Positions 32,640 through 44,200 of a DNA stretch of 64,000 nt are shown here, piece after piece. How positions within the stretch are numbered: the stretch's first letter is position 1; every line of letters starts with the position of its first letter. Under the pieces are notes generated by a model. The model ran no database searches. It was not told the origin of the DNA and saw nothing but the letters and a program-made list of their open reading frames with translations. A program made the translations under genes and the position numbers. The DNA lies in assembly GCA_015832175.1 (NCBI GenBank), contig WJXW01000001.1, forward strand, positions 1,798,001 through 1,862,000, given 5' to 3'. Origin of the DNA: Paraphaeosphaeria minitans (Eukaryota > Ascomycota > Dothideomycetes > Pleosporales > Didymosphaeriaceae).

Positions 32640-35510
32640 ATGCTTTCGCGCGTAACGCAGACATCGAGCATGCCCCAGTTACATTCTGAACTACCACCCG
32701 AAATACGCAGTTCTTCTGCACAGCGCGCCATCGACCCCGTACCACGACTGCCCTCCAAGCAAAAGCGGGACACGATCTGCGGTCTCGGGACCTTCACCAA
32801 GCCCTTGACGATTCGACCGTGCCCCGAGTCGCCCTACGATAAGCCGCATACGTTTATACCCGTCCGTATCATCGCTCGATCGCAGCTTCCTCTCTCCTTT
32901 CTCGACAATACGACCGACCACTCGCTTGCGACCAGTCGGCTGTTCTCCGCCTCGATCGATGTACTCGAACAATACCATGAGGAGAAGAGCGATGAGACCC
33001 AGCCACTGTGTATGCAGGTACCGAGGGTTCTCATAGCACGCCATGGAGCGAAGAAAACGCTATACGCTATGGAGCGTGTCCAAGAGCGCGTGTATAGTCT
33101 CTGCAGGCTGGCCATATGGCTGAAAGAGAAAGATGTTGCAGACTTATGGGACCCGGAGAACCTACAGGCATATCCAACCTTCCCGAAGGTGGAGTCGTGT
33201 GAGCGTTCAAAAGACGCATGGTGGAAGCATGCGGTGGTGGATACACAACCTGCAGAGAGGCCTGCAGAACCGGCTAGGGTTTCTATGCTTCGCCCTCAAA
33301 TTCTCTCTGCGGCCACTGAGCCGCAGATAATACCCGCTCCGGCCGCAGCACCAGCGATCGCGGAGATGCAAAGCCAAACAGCTCCGGTGGACTTGCAAAT
33401 AAATCCCATGGAGACACCTGTGCTACCCTCTCAACAAGAACAGTTGCATATTTTTGTGGATCAATATTTGGACGCTCTGTATGTTTCCAAGACCTCTCTC
33501 GCATACTTCGCCAAAGGCCCAATTGCTCGCATTCGGAATGCTTTTACTTCTACCGAAGAAGGCGCACCTGCGACTCATGAGCTAGTGACATTCATACGGA
33601 CTATGCTTCTCACCCACAAGTCAGAGGAAAAGAAGTATCGTGAAAAACTACCTGAAGTTATCAAGGAGTTTCCACCACGAGGTTTTTCGGACGACGAGGT
33701 TGTTGTCCCGAAGAAGCCAAAAAAGTCAAAGAAGAAAGTCAAACCCAATCGCGACGGCATGTACCCACAAGAGACGGAAGTCGTCAAGAAGTGGTGGTTT
33801 GGAGGCATTTCAACGGCTGAGATAGCCCGAGATGAGTCTATGGATCAGCGGATCAAAAGGCATCTAGGCGACTTAAGAATCCGTGAGGCACTGCTTCAGA
33901 TGATCTTGATCCTGGAGATAACTGCGCTTGAATCTCTGTCCACTTACAAAGCACCGGCAGATCAGGATATCGCAGCAGAGGAATCTCGGGCTGCCACTCA
34001 GGCAACAGAGTCGCAGTCCAAGCCGACGCGGAAGAAGAAAACTGACGATGTAAACCTGTTGCTCGATCTGCTGCTGGATAAACTCTGCATCTGGCAATCC
34101 ATCGAGCAGGATGGAGTGTTAGACTTCTACGCATCGAAACAAGATGAAGGGCTTGTTGGATCTTCTGGCAAAGACCGCCTGCAAAATTTCTGTATTGAAG
34201 TCATCGTCCCTTTCTATATGAACAGGCTGCCAGAACAAGCACGCATGGTCAACAAGAAACTAGGTGGCCCAGCACCTTTGTCACCACCTAAGCGCAAGGC
34301 TATTAGACCTCCAAACGTGTCGCGGAAATCTGGAGAACCGAAAGAGCCCGCGCTCACAAAGCCACGACGATCGCTGGGCCGTGTCGCTACCGACACTACA
34401 GGGAGAACGGGTTCTGTACGAGCCCTTTCACTGAACAGGTCCGCCACTGATTCCACCCTTCTCAATGCTATCAAACGAGAGAAAGGCGAGGTCCCCCTTT
34501 CAGCCATACCCTTCCAACGTAGTCCGTCCAATGCTGTGAGGCAGACATCATCTCACCTCAAGCTCCTAAAAGGTCGGGAGATGGATTTGAACACTACATC
34601 AAAGGCAGCCGCCGCGAGAGCGCAGCAGAGGAAGAGGGTCGAGGAGGATCTCAAAGAGGCTATCACAGCTCTGACGAAGCCAAACCGCGGACTGGCGGCA
34701 GGAAGCTACGCGGATGACATCGAGAAGCGTGGCCTTGGTTCGCTTGCCTCAGCGACCAGGTCGAGAAAGCCAGCCAACCCTGTGCGGAAGATACAGAAAG
34801 ACGTTCAGGTAACGGCAACTCCAAGTGCACGCAGGAGAACAAAGGACATGATGCAGCAGACGCCAATGCATCATGGCAATCCATTCGTTCGCCCTCGACC
34901 GTCCGATACACACCCTCAGAGTGACTTCTGCATACCGTCTTCAGCCGCACGCCCGCCTCCGTCCTCGGTAGTGCCTGCGACCGTCCAGCGTAGTGCAACA
35001 GCCCGAACATCCGCGCCACAAGGTGTCGCTGAGACGCCCTCGAAACGGCAAGCCACCAGAAAACCATTCTCTATTCCAGCCCCGACGGGCAGGAAGGTCA
35101 TCACAACACCATCCAAGGCCAGGACAGTGCGTTTGACTCTTGACTCGCCGCCTCAGGCCGTCGACGGAACTCCCACCAAAGCCGTCGCCTCCTCGCCTCC
35201 TAACGCAACCAACAAACGCCTTGCACCAACCCCTCGAACTCTTTTTGCTACTCCAGTGAAGGGGGCTGTGCCCGCGCAAGTGATAGAGTCGCCTTTGCCA
35301 GCCTTTTCGCTACCAACGGGACCCATGGATGTTTTTAAAAACAACCTTGCGCCAACACCCCGAACTCTCTTCGCCACACCACTGAAGAAATCAGCACGTG
35401 CGCAAGTAGCAGAGTCGCCTTCGCCGGCACTCCCACGCCGCCCAGAAACTGTCGAGGAACCCTCGATTTACGACACTCTTGGGTGGAACGACGATGACGA
35501 TTTCATGTGA
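32640..35510 (+). CDS. SLD3: DNA replication initiation factor Sld3
   Basis: Recruits Cdc45 to the loaded Mcm2-7 helicase; CDK phosphorylation lets it bind Dpb11. One intronless frame of 956 residues. The conserved Sld3 domain (Cdc45-binding) spans about residues 265-530: LHIFVDQYLDALYVSKTSLAYFAKG, FIRTMLLTHKSEEKKYREKLP, PQETEVVKKWWFG and RIKRHLGDLRIREALLQM are its landmarks. The C-terminal third is basic and disordered, with many Ser/Thr-Pro sites (TPRTLFATP twice, near residues 863 and 905; SPPKRKA type). I kept the first ATG; a second at 32670 is possible. A very similar layout is known for filamentous-fungal Sld3 proteins, though the identification rests on the central domain. Confidence 0.85.
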   Translation: MLSRVTQTSSMPQLHSELPPEIRSSSAQRAIDPVPRLPSKQKRDTICGLGTFTKPLTIRPCPESPYDKPHTFIPVRIIARSQLPLSFLDNTTDHSLATSRLFSASIDVLEQYHEEKSDETQPLCMQVPRVLIARHGAKKTLYAMERVQERVYSLCRLAIWLKEKDVADLWDPENLQAYPTFPKVESCERSKDAWWKHAVVDTQPAERPAEPARVSMLRPQILSAATEPQIIPAPAAAPAIAEMQSQTAPVDLQINPMETPVLPSQQEQLHIFVDQYLDALYVSKTSLAYFAKGPIARIRNAFTSTEEGAPATHELVTFIRTMLLTHKSEEKKYREKLPEVIKEFPPRGFSDDEVVVPKKPKKSKKKVKPNRDGMYPQETEVVKKWWFGGISTAEIARDESMDQRIKRHLGDLRIREALLQMILILEITALESLSTYKAPADQDIAAEESRAATQATESQSKPTRKKKTDDVNLLLDLLLDKLCIWQSIEQDGVLDFYASKQDEGLVGSSGKDRLQNFCIEVIVPFYMNRLPEQARMVNKKLGGPAPLSPPKRKAIRPPNVSRKSGEPKEPALTKPRRSLGRVATDTTGRTGSVRALSLNRSATDSTLLNAIKREKGEVPLSAIPFQRSPSNAVRQTSSHLKLLKGREMDLNTTSKAAAARAQQRKRVEEDLKEAITALTKPNRGLAAGSYADDIEKRGLGSLASATRSRKPANPVRKIQKDVQVTATPSARRRTKDMMQQTPMHHGNPFVRPRPSDTHPQSDFCIPSSAARPPPSSVVPATVQRSATARTSAPQGVAETPSKRQATRKPFSIPAPTGRKVITTPSKARTVRLTLDSPPQAVDGTPTKAVASSPPNATNKRLAPTPRTLFATPVKGAVPAQVIESPLPAFSLPTGPMDVFKNNLAPTPRTLFATPLKKSARAQVAESPSPALPRRPETVEEPSIYDTLGWNDDDDFM

Positions 35511-36018
35511 TATCCCTCACAACAACATGTATCTTTAGCATAGCGAGCGTTGCATGAGCACGGGAATTTTTTTAACATCAATCGGAGTTGAAAGGGCGTT
35601 TTGTGGATATTAGCTTCGGACGCCGAGGCTGGCGTTTTGTGGATACCTAGTAGCCTCGAACGCTGAGGCTGGCATTTTGTACTCAATCTTAGGTTTCTCC
35701 GCCATGTCTCAAAATAGACAGCAGACATTGCTGCAGTCAAACGACATCATATTACACACTGTATGGAAGATACTATGCGCGGAACCATGTCTTATCTGTG
35801 CAAAACATGCAGCTCGCTGAGATGTCTCCTAGGCCGTTGAGCCAGTGCAAGATGCTACCACGGGACCTTTTCGGCGCGATCCGGCGCGAGCGAGCGGGAT
35901 GGCGTCGGCTGACACCAAGTTTGACTCGAGATGGATTGCGGCGTCGTCCTTTGTTGTGCCACATGTCGTATTGACATTTCGCAGGCGCGTACCCAGAACG
36001 GCTTTGCTCTCCCGAGAC

Positions 36019-36138
36019 GACAACAAACAGACGAACAAACAAACAGACGAACAAACAAACAGACGAACAAACAGACGAACAAACAGACGAACAAACAAAC
36101 AGACGAACAAACAAACAGACGAACAAACAAACAAACAG
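36019..36138. repeat. imperfect tandem array of ACAAAC/AGACGA units
   Basis: About 120 nt built almost only from AACA, AACAGACG and AAACAAACAGACG blocks. All three frames stay open on one strand, which creates false proteins. Confidence 0.95.
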
Positions 36139-36151
36139 CTCATGCCCTTCC

Positions 36152-36187
36152 ACGCTTCCATGCTTCCATGCTTCCATGCTTCCATAC
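36152..36187. repeat. TTCCATGC octamer repeat
   Basis: Four copies of an 8-nt unit (TTCCATGC), the first and last with mismatches. Confidence 0.9.
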
Positions 36188-36584
36188 GCAGCAGGACGAA
36201 TTCTGTGGGCAGCGACTCTGCTGAAGCATGAAGCCAACCCCCTCGATCGCGGGCTTGTCTTAGCATGGGACGAAACACCCAATCGCGCTCGATGGCTCTG
36301 CGGACAACTGGCGGCGGTGCCGGTATGTTGTCCTTGCGAACGGGGGATCGCTGTCGGCTGTGCCTCTTCAGGGCCGTAGGGCCATGCTAAGTTGCATGCA
36401 AGTGTCAGTGCGCTTTCATTTCTCAAAGAGCCAAGGCCCGAATCCCCCTACGCGACCGAGAGCTGCTGTCCACTGTCTGCTCCGCTGTGCACCGCTTCCT
36501 ATATCCACTCTTACCCTCTTCGGCACCGTGTGCTGCGTCAGGTCGAGTCGCGCAGTGTCAAGTGAGACGGTGTTGCGGCCTCGG

Positions 36585-36664
36585 TACTAGACTACCTACC
36601 CACCCACCCACCCACCCACCTACCTGCCCACCTACCAGCCTACCAGCCTACCTACCTACCTACC
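36585..36664. repeat. CCTA/CCCA tetranucleotide run
   Basis: Mixed CTAC, CCAC and CTACC units over about 80 nt, directly upstream of the disordered-protein gene (start 36718), probably within its 5' untranslated region or core promoter. Confidence 0.9.
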
Positions 36665-36717
36665 TGAACCATGTTAAGCTTGTGCTGCGCTCCTACAATC
36701 CGCGATCCAACATTATA

Positions 36718-39226
36718 ATGACAGCCGCTCCTGTTGGGAGGCCTGCGGGCCTCCCCTCGTCGCCGCGCTCGCCCACCCTCAGCGAGAGGTCCTTCGACAG
36801 CTCCATGATCCTGCCCGGCGACGCCATTCGCGCCATCTCTCCTCCTCTGTTTGTGGAACGCCCGCCCTCGCCGTCCAGCTTCTACGCTTATGCAAACCGC
36901 TCCACCCACACACTCACGTTGGCAGCCGTGCCCTTGCGACGCTCTCCGCAGCTCAGGAACTCACCACCACTCTCCTCGCAGAGCTCGCGCTCCACTCTTC
37001 GAAATGTGAACCCTCCGCAAGCAGACCTCAAAAGTTCGGCCCTTGCTGTCGATACCATCGCGTCCTCGCCCACCTTCCAAGATGGCCTTCTCGGCCCCGA
37101 GCCGAGCGACTACATAGGCCACAGCCCCTTGCAACGCCGACTGAGCACCACGTCGAGTCTGAACAGCGAGGATTTGGAGATGATCAGAAACAGGTGGCCC
37201 GGGTTCGACAGTCAAGGTTTCGACGATAGCGGTGTAGACCTGGAGGAGGGCGAGAACCAAGACCAATCTCCCATGGCAGCCCCCGACAGCGAAGTAGGCT
37301 ACGACCGATTAAACAATGGAGACTTGCAGGCCAAAGAAAAAGCCTATTCATCCGATCTGTATGCGAAACGAGCGGAAATGATCTTGGCCGACGCGAAAAA
37401 GCGGCTTAATGTAGGCAAGACGAACCAAGAAGAAATTGCCGAAGACTGACGGTGAACAGGTCATGGAAAACAACATTCGGGGTGCGCGACAGTCCCTTGT
37501 TGTGTCGCCCACGTTCAACAACTCCAAGATGGCTACCGAGTTCCAACATCAGATCAACGCTGCGCGCGAAAGAGACAGGAAACTGTACGCTGGAATGGGT
37601 CCCATACCGCCTCGAAATCGATTGTATCAATCCTCTCCACTCTCGGCGACCGGCAGCCCCACTCATTCCCGTGGCATGAGCGAGACTTCTGTCCCTTTGC
37701 CCTTCTCATCGCCGTCGTACATGGCAAAGTTACAAGACTCCAAACGAGCGTCGAGTGCCATGGGTCATGGGAGCGGGTCGTGGTCTCCTCAGTCTTATGG
37801 GAATGGTCGTTTTCCGATCAGAGAGTCGCGAAGTTTCGAGGTGATGCGCGACCCGCGCGGTCAGGATGAGTCCTTGCGTACGCATTCCAGGGGCTCTAGA
37901 TCGCCACCCAACGTTCTGGAAACCTTGCCAGAGGACGAATCGCCACAACTACATCGTTCCGCCTCCACCACGAGCAGCTTGCGCGATCAAGTACACGATC
38001 TTAAACATCGGATTTCGAGCCTAAGGTTGAAAACGCAAGAGGACAGTATGCGACGGCGCAGTCAGCAGAGCTTGCGTGCACCCAGCCCTTTCACTTCAGC
38101 CGAGACCTGGTATTCGGGAACAGAAGCGTACAAGACGCCAGGCTCACCCATTAGTGCCGATGCTGGTGTGGGGTTCAAGCTGGAGTCTCCCAGCAGAAAG
38201 GTGCTGTACGAGGATGAGGCTAGTGATTCCACACCCAGACAGGCGGTCGCTGCCGCCCAGCAAGATCACGCGTATGCGGTGGAAGAGGGCGTGCCTGCGT
38301 ACGAGCAATCGCCACCTGATGCCGATGAGGCCGAAGGCTCATTCCACTACGACGATTGGGAGCAACAGAAGGCCTCTAAAGCTAATGTAGGTCTCGGACT
38401 AGGCCTGGATGAGACCGATGAGGACGACTTCATCTCCATGGATGGCGATAGTGTCTACGAAGATGCTGTGTACGAAATGCCGGCTACAGAACGGCACGAA
38501 GATCGCATAGATGCCTTTGACTACGGGAACTTCTTTTTGCACAGCGCCATGGGAACCTATAGCGCCGCTCGCCCCAGATCTTCCAGCAGTTCCAGCTCCA
38601 CGGGCTCTGTTGCTACTACCAGGCCAGTCAACGATCGTAGCTCCGTGGCTACCATCCTTCACACACGGAATGTGTCCACGGGCTCCGCGAAGAGGGTGTC
38701 GATGCACATCCGCAACTCGAGTCAAGCTTCCGTCTCTACAGTAGCCTCGTTCGCAACGGCCGCGGAGGACCTGTCCGACGACGACGACGAAGAGAACCCG
38801 CAGATGGATCAATTCAGCAAGTCGCTGTTTCCTGGTCAGCAGCCTGTAATTCAGACCATTGCCACCTCACCGCGCTCCGATTCTGCTTACCATGCGAGCA
38901 AAGCTGCGAGCTCGGGTTCGCCAGCCCCCAGTTCCACATCGACGCTATCCCGCGTCTCGTCTCCCAGTTCGGGCGATCTCGTCACCGGACTGCAAACGTC
39001 GAAAATCTTCTCCATCCTCTCGCAAACGCCGCGGGACGAGCCGCAACTGGCGCTGAACGAAGAAGAAAAGCAGCTCATCTATAGCCTGGCGGCTAGTCTA
39101 CAGCAAGCCTGCAGCAACCTGCGGAACACTACCAACGACGAGTATGTGCGGAAAGAGTGGCGGAGGAGACTGGATGAAGCTCGGCGAGTGCTCAACGGCG
39201 AGGAGTTGGAGGGTCAGCCTTTCTGA
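36718..39226 (+). CDS. Ser-rich, largely disordered protein with short coiled coils, function unknown
   Basis: Exons 36718..37410 and 37460..39226 (49-nt intron) give 819 residues. The splice joins AEMILADAKKRLN to VMENNIRGARQSL, making one helical segment (about residues 205-245) that looks like the most conserved part. A second short coiled coil (LRDQVHDLKHRISSLRLKTQ) lies near residue 404. The rest is rich in Ser, Pro and acidic patches (DEDDFISMDGDSVYEDA, DDDDEENPQ). The C-terminus is again helical: LNEEEKQLIYSLAASLQQACSNL followed by KEWRRRLDEARRVLNGEE. I do not recognise the family; spindle, septum or polarity scaffolds have this kind of layout, but nothing shows it. The start was chosen at 36718 because upstream in-frame sequence translates the CCTA repeat. 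Confidence 0.75.
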
Positions 39227-39570
39227 TCCATGGGCGTCGGGGATTTCCTCGCATGCATGTTTCCGACATGCCACCGTTCTCACAGCAGCAACATTACCTA
39301 ATGCCTATTGACGACCTGCGGCGGCTTCTTAGCGTTTCGCGAATCTACCTTTAGCCTCGACTTTCTTGCTTTCCCATGGTAGGTTCCAGCGGTCAAGATT
39401 TTATGACCCTCTCATTTTCCGTTTCGCCCTGTGCTTCGGCGCGCTTCTACACTGTTGTAAATGTTTTCTTGGATCGGAGCGACAGCTCATAGACGGCATG
39501 CTCGCGCATGTAATTGATACCCGGGGTGGAGAGGAGACGGTGCGGCGGGTGCACGTGGGCTTCTACCCAC

Positions 39571-39683
39571 GACCTTTTCTTCCTTCATGTACCTACCCAC
39601 CACCTTTTCTTCGTTCATGCCACCCCCTTCTCTTCGTTTATGCAACCACCTTTTCTTCGTTCATGCCACCACCTTTTCGTTCA
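39571..39683. repeat. degenerate 22-31 bp tandem repeat (CCTTTTCTTCGTTCATG type)
   Basis: The phrase CCACCTTTTCTTCGTTCATG and close variants recur five times, at about 39571, 39602, 39625, 39649 and 39671. Confidence 0.9.
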
Positions 39684-39684
39684 T

Positions 39685-39735
39685 GTACCTAGCTACCTAG
39701 CTAGCTACCTAGCTACTTACTTAGCTACCTACCTT
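39685..39735. repeat. CTAC/CTAG microsatellite
   Basis: About 50 nt of ACCTAGCT and ACCT units. Confidence 0.9.
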
Positions 39736-39767
39736 AAGCCATAATGCAGATACTAGTGCGTCTAACC

Positions 39768-39832
39768 ACCACTTCGATTCCTCGATCGCAGATGGGACTA
39801 CCACTTCGATTCCTAGGTGGCAGATGGGACTT
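39768..39832. repeat. about 31-bp direct repeat, two copies
   Basis: CCACTTCGATTCCT followed by a short variable part and GCAGATGGGACT occurs twice in tandem. Confidence 0.85.
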
Positions 39833-40789
39833 GACCGACATGGCTCTCTCATTCCGGGCGGCGGCAGGGGTACCCAGCGGGAGCAGCAGCACGAGGGGCA
39901 CACGAGGATGGAGTTGGATGCATGGTTGACAGCTGTCTGCATCGGCCCCACCAGCGCCCACTTTGACAGCATCACTGCTGCGGAGGCACAGTGTGTTGTC
40001 GGTCGAGTCGTCCTCACCGCCAGTCTCCAGGAAGACGACCCCTGGTTCTCGTTCCCGCTGGCCGTCCAATGGCTAGGCCGTGGGGGAAGCAGGCGGCCGC
40101 ACGGCGAGGCTACGCGCATTAGCACCGGGAAAGATGGGCGAAGGAGGCGCGAGTGTCGTGGCTGGGAAAGTGGTTGCGGGGGCGTTGGAGTCGGCTGGCG
40201 ACATGTACATGGGCGGCGGAGAGCCCTATGGCGCCCCAGGCGTCGGCTTCGCGATGCTGCATGCATGCACGGCGGGCATTCACCCACCCCCACCCACACA
40301 GCGCATGGCTGGCAGGGCAGAGCGGCAGCTAGGCCGACAAATTTTCGCATTGCCCGGCGTTCTTTAACGCGCGCCGTCTCGTTGGGAGCTTGCGTCCGTA
40401 GTGCGGTCTATTCCGCGTGTTTACCTGCACAGTACGTACACAGCACACCCTCCTCCCGCATCCACCGGGTGCTTGTAGTCTACTGTACCGTAGGTAGATA
40501 CCCTGCGACGACGTCGACGCCGGCGTCCTCGCTCCCAGTCCGAAAAACCCCCCCCCCTACCTTTCACCGTCTCTTTTCAATTGAATTTCGACGCGGGGCC
40601 CTCCCCCAAAGCGCTGTGCGTTTCAACGCCAATCGCTATCCTACCTACCTACTTATCAGACGCCGCCAGATGGCTCGTTCCTTGCCTGAATTCAAGAGCA
40701 CCTAAGCCTATTCCGCCCCCCCGTGTGTGTGTGTGTGTCGCCAAAACACACCCCCATCCACACCCCGTCCAGTGCATCCACACGCCCAC

Positions 40790-40825
40790 CCAGGTCCAGG
40801 TCCAGGTCCCGGTCCAGGTCCAGGT
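40790..40825. repeat. CCAGGT hexamer repeat
   Basis: Six copies of CCAGGT, one with a CCCGGT change. A short TG run (about 40722-40738) lies just upstream. Confidence 0.9.
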
Positions 40826-40993
40826 GCACGCGTAGTGAGAGCCCCCCGTGACCACTTGCAGCGACCCTCACCCCCTCGCAAGGCCCCAAGTGAGCCCGCG
40901 CGCCTGCAACCAGCTGCCTACGCCGACATACGTCTCGCGGCCGACGGCACCGCCTCCTAGGTACTCGCTGGTGCAACTCGTGCACCAGCTGCA

Positions 40994-41078
40994 TCACCAA
41001 ACTTCGCCGCCGGTCACCAAACGTCGCCGCTGGTCACCAAACATCGCCGCTGGTCACCAAAAGTCGCCGCTGGGTCAC
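40994..41078. repeat. 20-bp tandem repeat, four copies
   Basis: TCACCAAAC.TCGCCGCTGG recurs at 40994, 41014, 41034 and 41054 with one or two changes per copy. Confidence 0.92.
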
Positions 41079-41274
41079 CGTTTGTGCCACCCACGCTGAG
41101 CTCGACCTGCACCGCATCGCACCTTCCGCGCCCGACTTCCTCGCCTCGCACCTTCCCTCACCTACCTCGCACCTTCCCCGCGCAATCGCGGTTCGTCGAC
41201 TCCGCTAATGTGCCCGCCTCCTCCACCGCCCTCTTCCTGTTTGCGCGCCTCCAGATACCCGGCTTCCTCGCAGC

Positions 41275-44200
41275 ATGTCCCCTCCCGCCAGCTCACGCCG
41301 CGCCGCCGTCGCCGCTCCATATGCGAGACGAAGGACCCGGCTGGCCTCGACGACTGGATCGGATGATAGCATGAGGAGCCGCATTTCAAGAGCTAGCGGA
41401 AAGGAAAGCATGAACGGGACCCACTGGGAACCAAGCATTTACACTGCGCCTACATTTGGCTGGGAACCGGAAGAGAGCGCGCCATTTGCGGGGCTGCTGG
41501 GGGACATGCTCCAACCGCTGGACCGGCTGGAACATCGCAGCGACAAGGACAACGGCAAGAACGAGCACGGCATCTCGGTATGGCAGCTTTATTTGGTCCA
41601 ACCCCTACTTCTTTTGCTCCCGGCATTCCCTTGTTTGTGCTGTGAAGCGTACTGCGAGCGCCCAGGTTGCACCTTGTATTGAGACACCGCGCATCGTTGA
41701 TTCGTGCTAACACCCGCAGATACACGACCTTTCGACACAGCTGACGGCGCTCCTGCCGCCGCCCTCAACACCCTCGCGCGACCTTTGGCTGGAAACGCCC
41801 CAGAGTGATGAGGGGTCGCCACCCCCGTCTTACGACGACACCATCGCGGATCTCCCGCCTGACTACACCTGCACCGATGCGCTCGCCACAGCGCAGACGC
41901 CCGAGTACACACCGTTCCCATCTTTAAATGCTTCCATCTGTTCTGACGTCCCGAACTGCCTACGTATAAGTTGTAATACATCGCCTTGTTCTTCCCTCTT
42001 CTTGGACGAGAAATCGCTCTACGCACACATCGATTTTGGTTTTGTTGATGACGGAGTCAGATCGCATGCAAAGAAGAAGAACAACAAGAAGCCCACTGCG
42101 CCGTCCAAGAACCCTTTTGACGAATCGGAGAAGCAGCCAGATCCGCCCGTAGATCCTCCGCCTGGTGACAATGGCGGCGGTGACCCACCGGCGGATGGTG
42201 GAGCAGGCGGCGGAGGGGACGGTGGTGGTGGTGGTGGTGGCGGAGGTGGAGACGAGAAGAAAGATGACGATCTTGACGACGGATGGGGTGCCGCAGTTGG
42301 TAAGAAGGGGAAGAAGAAGACCAAGAAGCAAGAGGATGAAGAGCGCAAGAAGAAGGAAGAAGAAGAAGAAGAGCGCAAGAAGAAGGAAGAGGAAGAAGAG
42401 GGCGAGCGTAAGAAGAAAGAGGAAGAGGAGGCCGCTTCAGCAGCGGAGGTGGCAGCGGCCGTGGCCACAAGTACCGGCGCTGACCTTAGCTGGGCAGATG
42501 GTAATGGAACTGCCGCTGCCGAAGATGATGGCTGGGGCTCGCTTGCACCTGTGGGGAAGAAGAAGAAGGGTAAAAAGGCGAAGGTACGTGGTAATCTCGG
42601 TTGCTTGAATACCATGTTTCAACATACTAACGTCACTCACTACAGGCGGCTGAAGCAGCTCTACCCGTAGCAGACCCAAATACCACATTTGACAGCATTG
42701 ACCTCGGGGACGATTCTGGTGCACCCAAGATTGACATGAGTTTTGGCGACGTAGGATCTAAGTCGTCTTTTGGTGGCCTAGGCAGTTGGGGCTCCGGCGG
42801 CGGCGGCGGCGGCGGCTGGGGATCTAAAAACTCAGCAGCGTGGGGCTTCGATGAAAAGAAAGAAGAGGGCAAGGGTGACAATCCTTGGGGCTCTGCTGAA
42901 GAGAAACCCAAGGGTGGTGACGGATTTGACTTCAACTTTGATGCGTTCAACGCAGGGGGTGCGGTCCCTCCCGCACCACCACCCGCGGAAGAGAAGCCAC
43001 CAGAAGACGACGGATGGGGCTTCCGCTTTGGGAACAAGGCGAAGGATAAGAAAAAGAAAGGTGGTATTTCTGCTTTAGTCGAGGAATCAACGCCAGAGCC
43101 ACCCAAGCCCGCAGCACCACCGCCAGCCGACGACGAGTGGGGCTCGTTCTCATTCGGCGGTGCGAAGGACAAGAAGATGAATGGGAAGAAGGGCGCGGCC
43201 GTCGAAGAGCCTCCACAACCACCTGCTGAGCCTGAACCAGAACTGATCATCGAGGAACCTCCGCCGCCTCCTGAGCCTGAGGTGCCTGCAGTCGATCCTT
43301 TCGCTGGACTTAGCAAGGGTCAGCGGAAGAAGATGGAGAAGAAGCTAAAAGACGAGGCAGCGGCGAAGGAGAAAGCAGACACCGAAGAAGCCGAGCGCAA
43401 GAAGAAAGAGGAGGCAGAGGAAGCTGAGCGCAAGAAGATAGAGGAGGCAGAGGAGGCCGAGCGTTTGAAGAAGGTAGAGGAGGAAGCCGCGGCTGCCGAG
43501 GCTGAAGCGGCAACTGCGGCCCTCGTCGAGCAAGTGAAGAGCCAGGACTCTTGGGGAGACTTGGGCACTGCGACGACTACCACAGGTAAGAAAAAGAAGG
43601 GCAAGAAAGCAAAGGAGGAGCCTAAAATCGAGGAACCGCCGCCGCCGCCACCCCCCGAACCAACTCCAGTCGATGAGAAGAAGGATGATTGGTGCGATGA
43701 CTGGGGTGCGGCTGTGACGACAACAGCGAAGAAAAGCAAGAAGGGAAAGAAGGGTGTCGTTGAGGAGGTTGTTGAGCCGCCCAAGGTCGAGGAACCTCCG
43801 CCACCCCCACAGGAGCCCACTCCAGCACCGCCTGCGGACGATGACTGGGGGTCGTTGGGCGTCGCGACAACCAAGAAGAAGAAAGGAAAGAAAGGCGCCG
43901 TTGTACCTAATCCCCCGCCTGTCGTTGAGCCTCCACCACCTCTGGAACCTGAACCTGTGATCGAACCCGAGCCCGAGCCCGAGCCTGAACCTGTCACTGA
44001 GGAAAAGAAGGATGACTGGGGTGATGACGACTGGGGCACGGCTGGCACGACCGCGACAACAAAGAAGAAGGGCAAGAAGGACGAACCCGAGCCTGCGAAA
44101 GACAACAAGGAGAAGTCCAAAGACAAGGAAGGTGACTGGGGCTTTGGCTCGATATGGGGTGGCGGTAAAAAGACGAAGAAGAAGGGCAGTAAAGAGTCTG

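Larger units (their letters stand above)
35511..36717. other. 1.2-kb intergenic region with low-complexity repeats
   Basis: No gene supported. A GGCGTTTTGTGGATA-type phrase occurs twice near 35600 and 35632 as part of an imperfect direct repeat. Then come the ACAAACAGACG array (36019), a TTCCATGC array (36152) and a CCTA/CCCA run (36585). Cys/Phe/Val-rich or Asn/Lys/Thr-rich translations of these repeats are artefacts. Confidence 0.5.
39227..41274. other. 2-kb intergenic region with several minisatellites
   Basis: No gene supported. A plus-strand open frame across 39824-40705 has no motif and runs through repeats. The stretch holds five short repeat arrays listed separately and, at its right end, the promoter and leader of the giant WG-repeat gene (C-rich, with CTCGCACCTTCC repeated near 41147 and 41168). 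Confidence 0.5.

Noticed and set aside
35845..36426. long overlapping frames of Cys/Phe/Val or Asn/Lys/Thr repeats on both strands
   Set aside because: They are translations of the ACAAACAGACG tandem array, which has no stop codons in several frames.
39824..40705. 293-codon plus-strand open frame
   Set aside because: Runs through minisatellites, Arg/Gly-rich translation without domains, overlapped by open frames on the minus strand.
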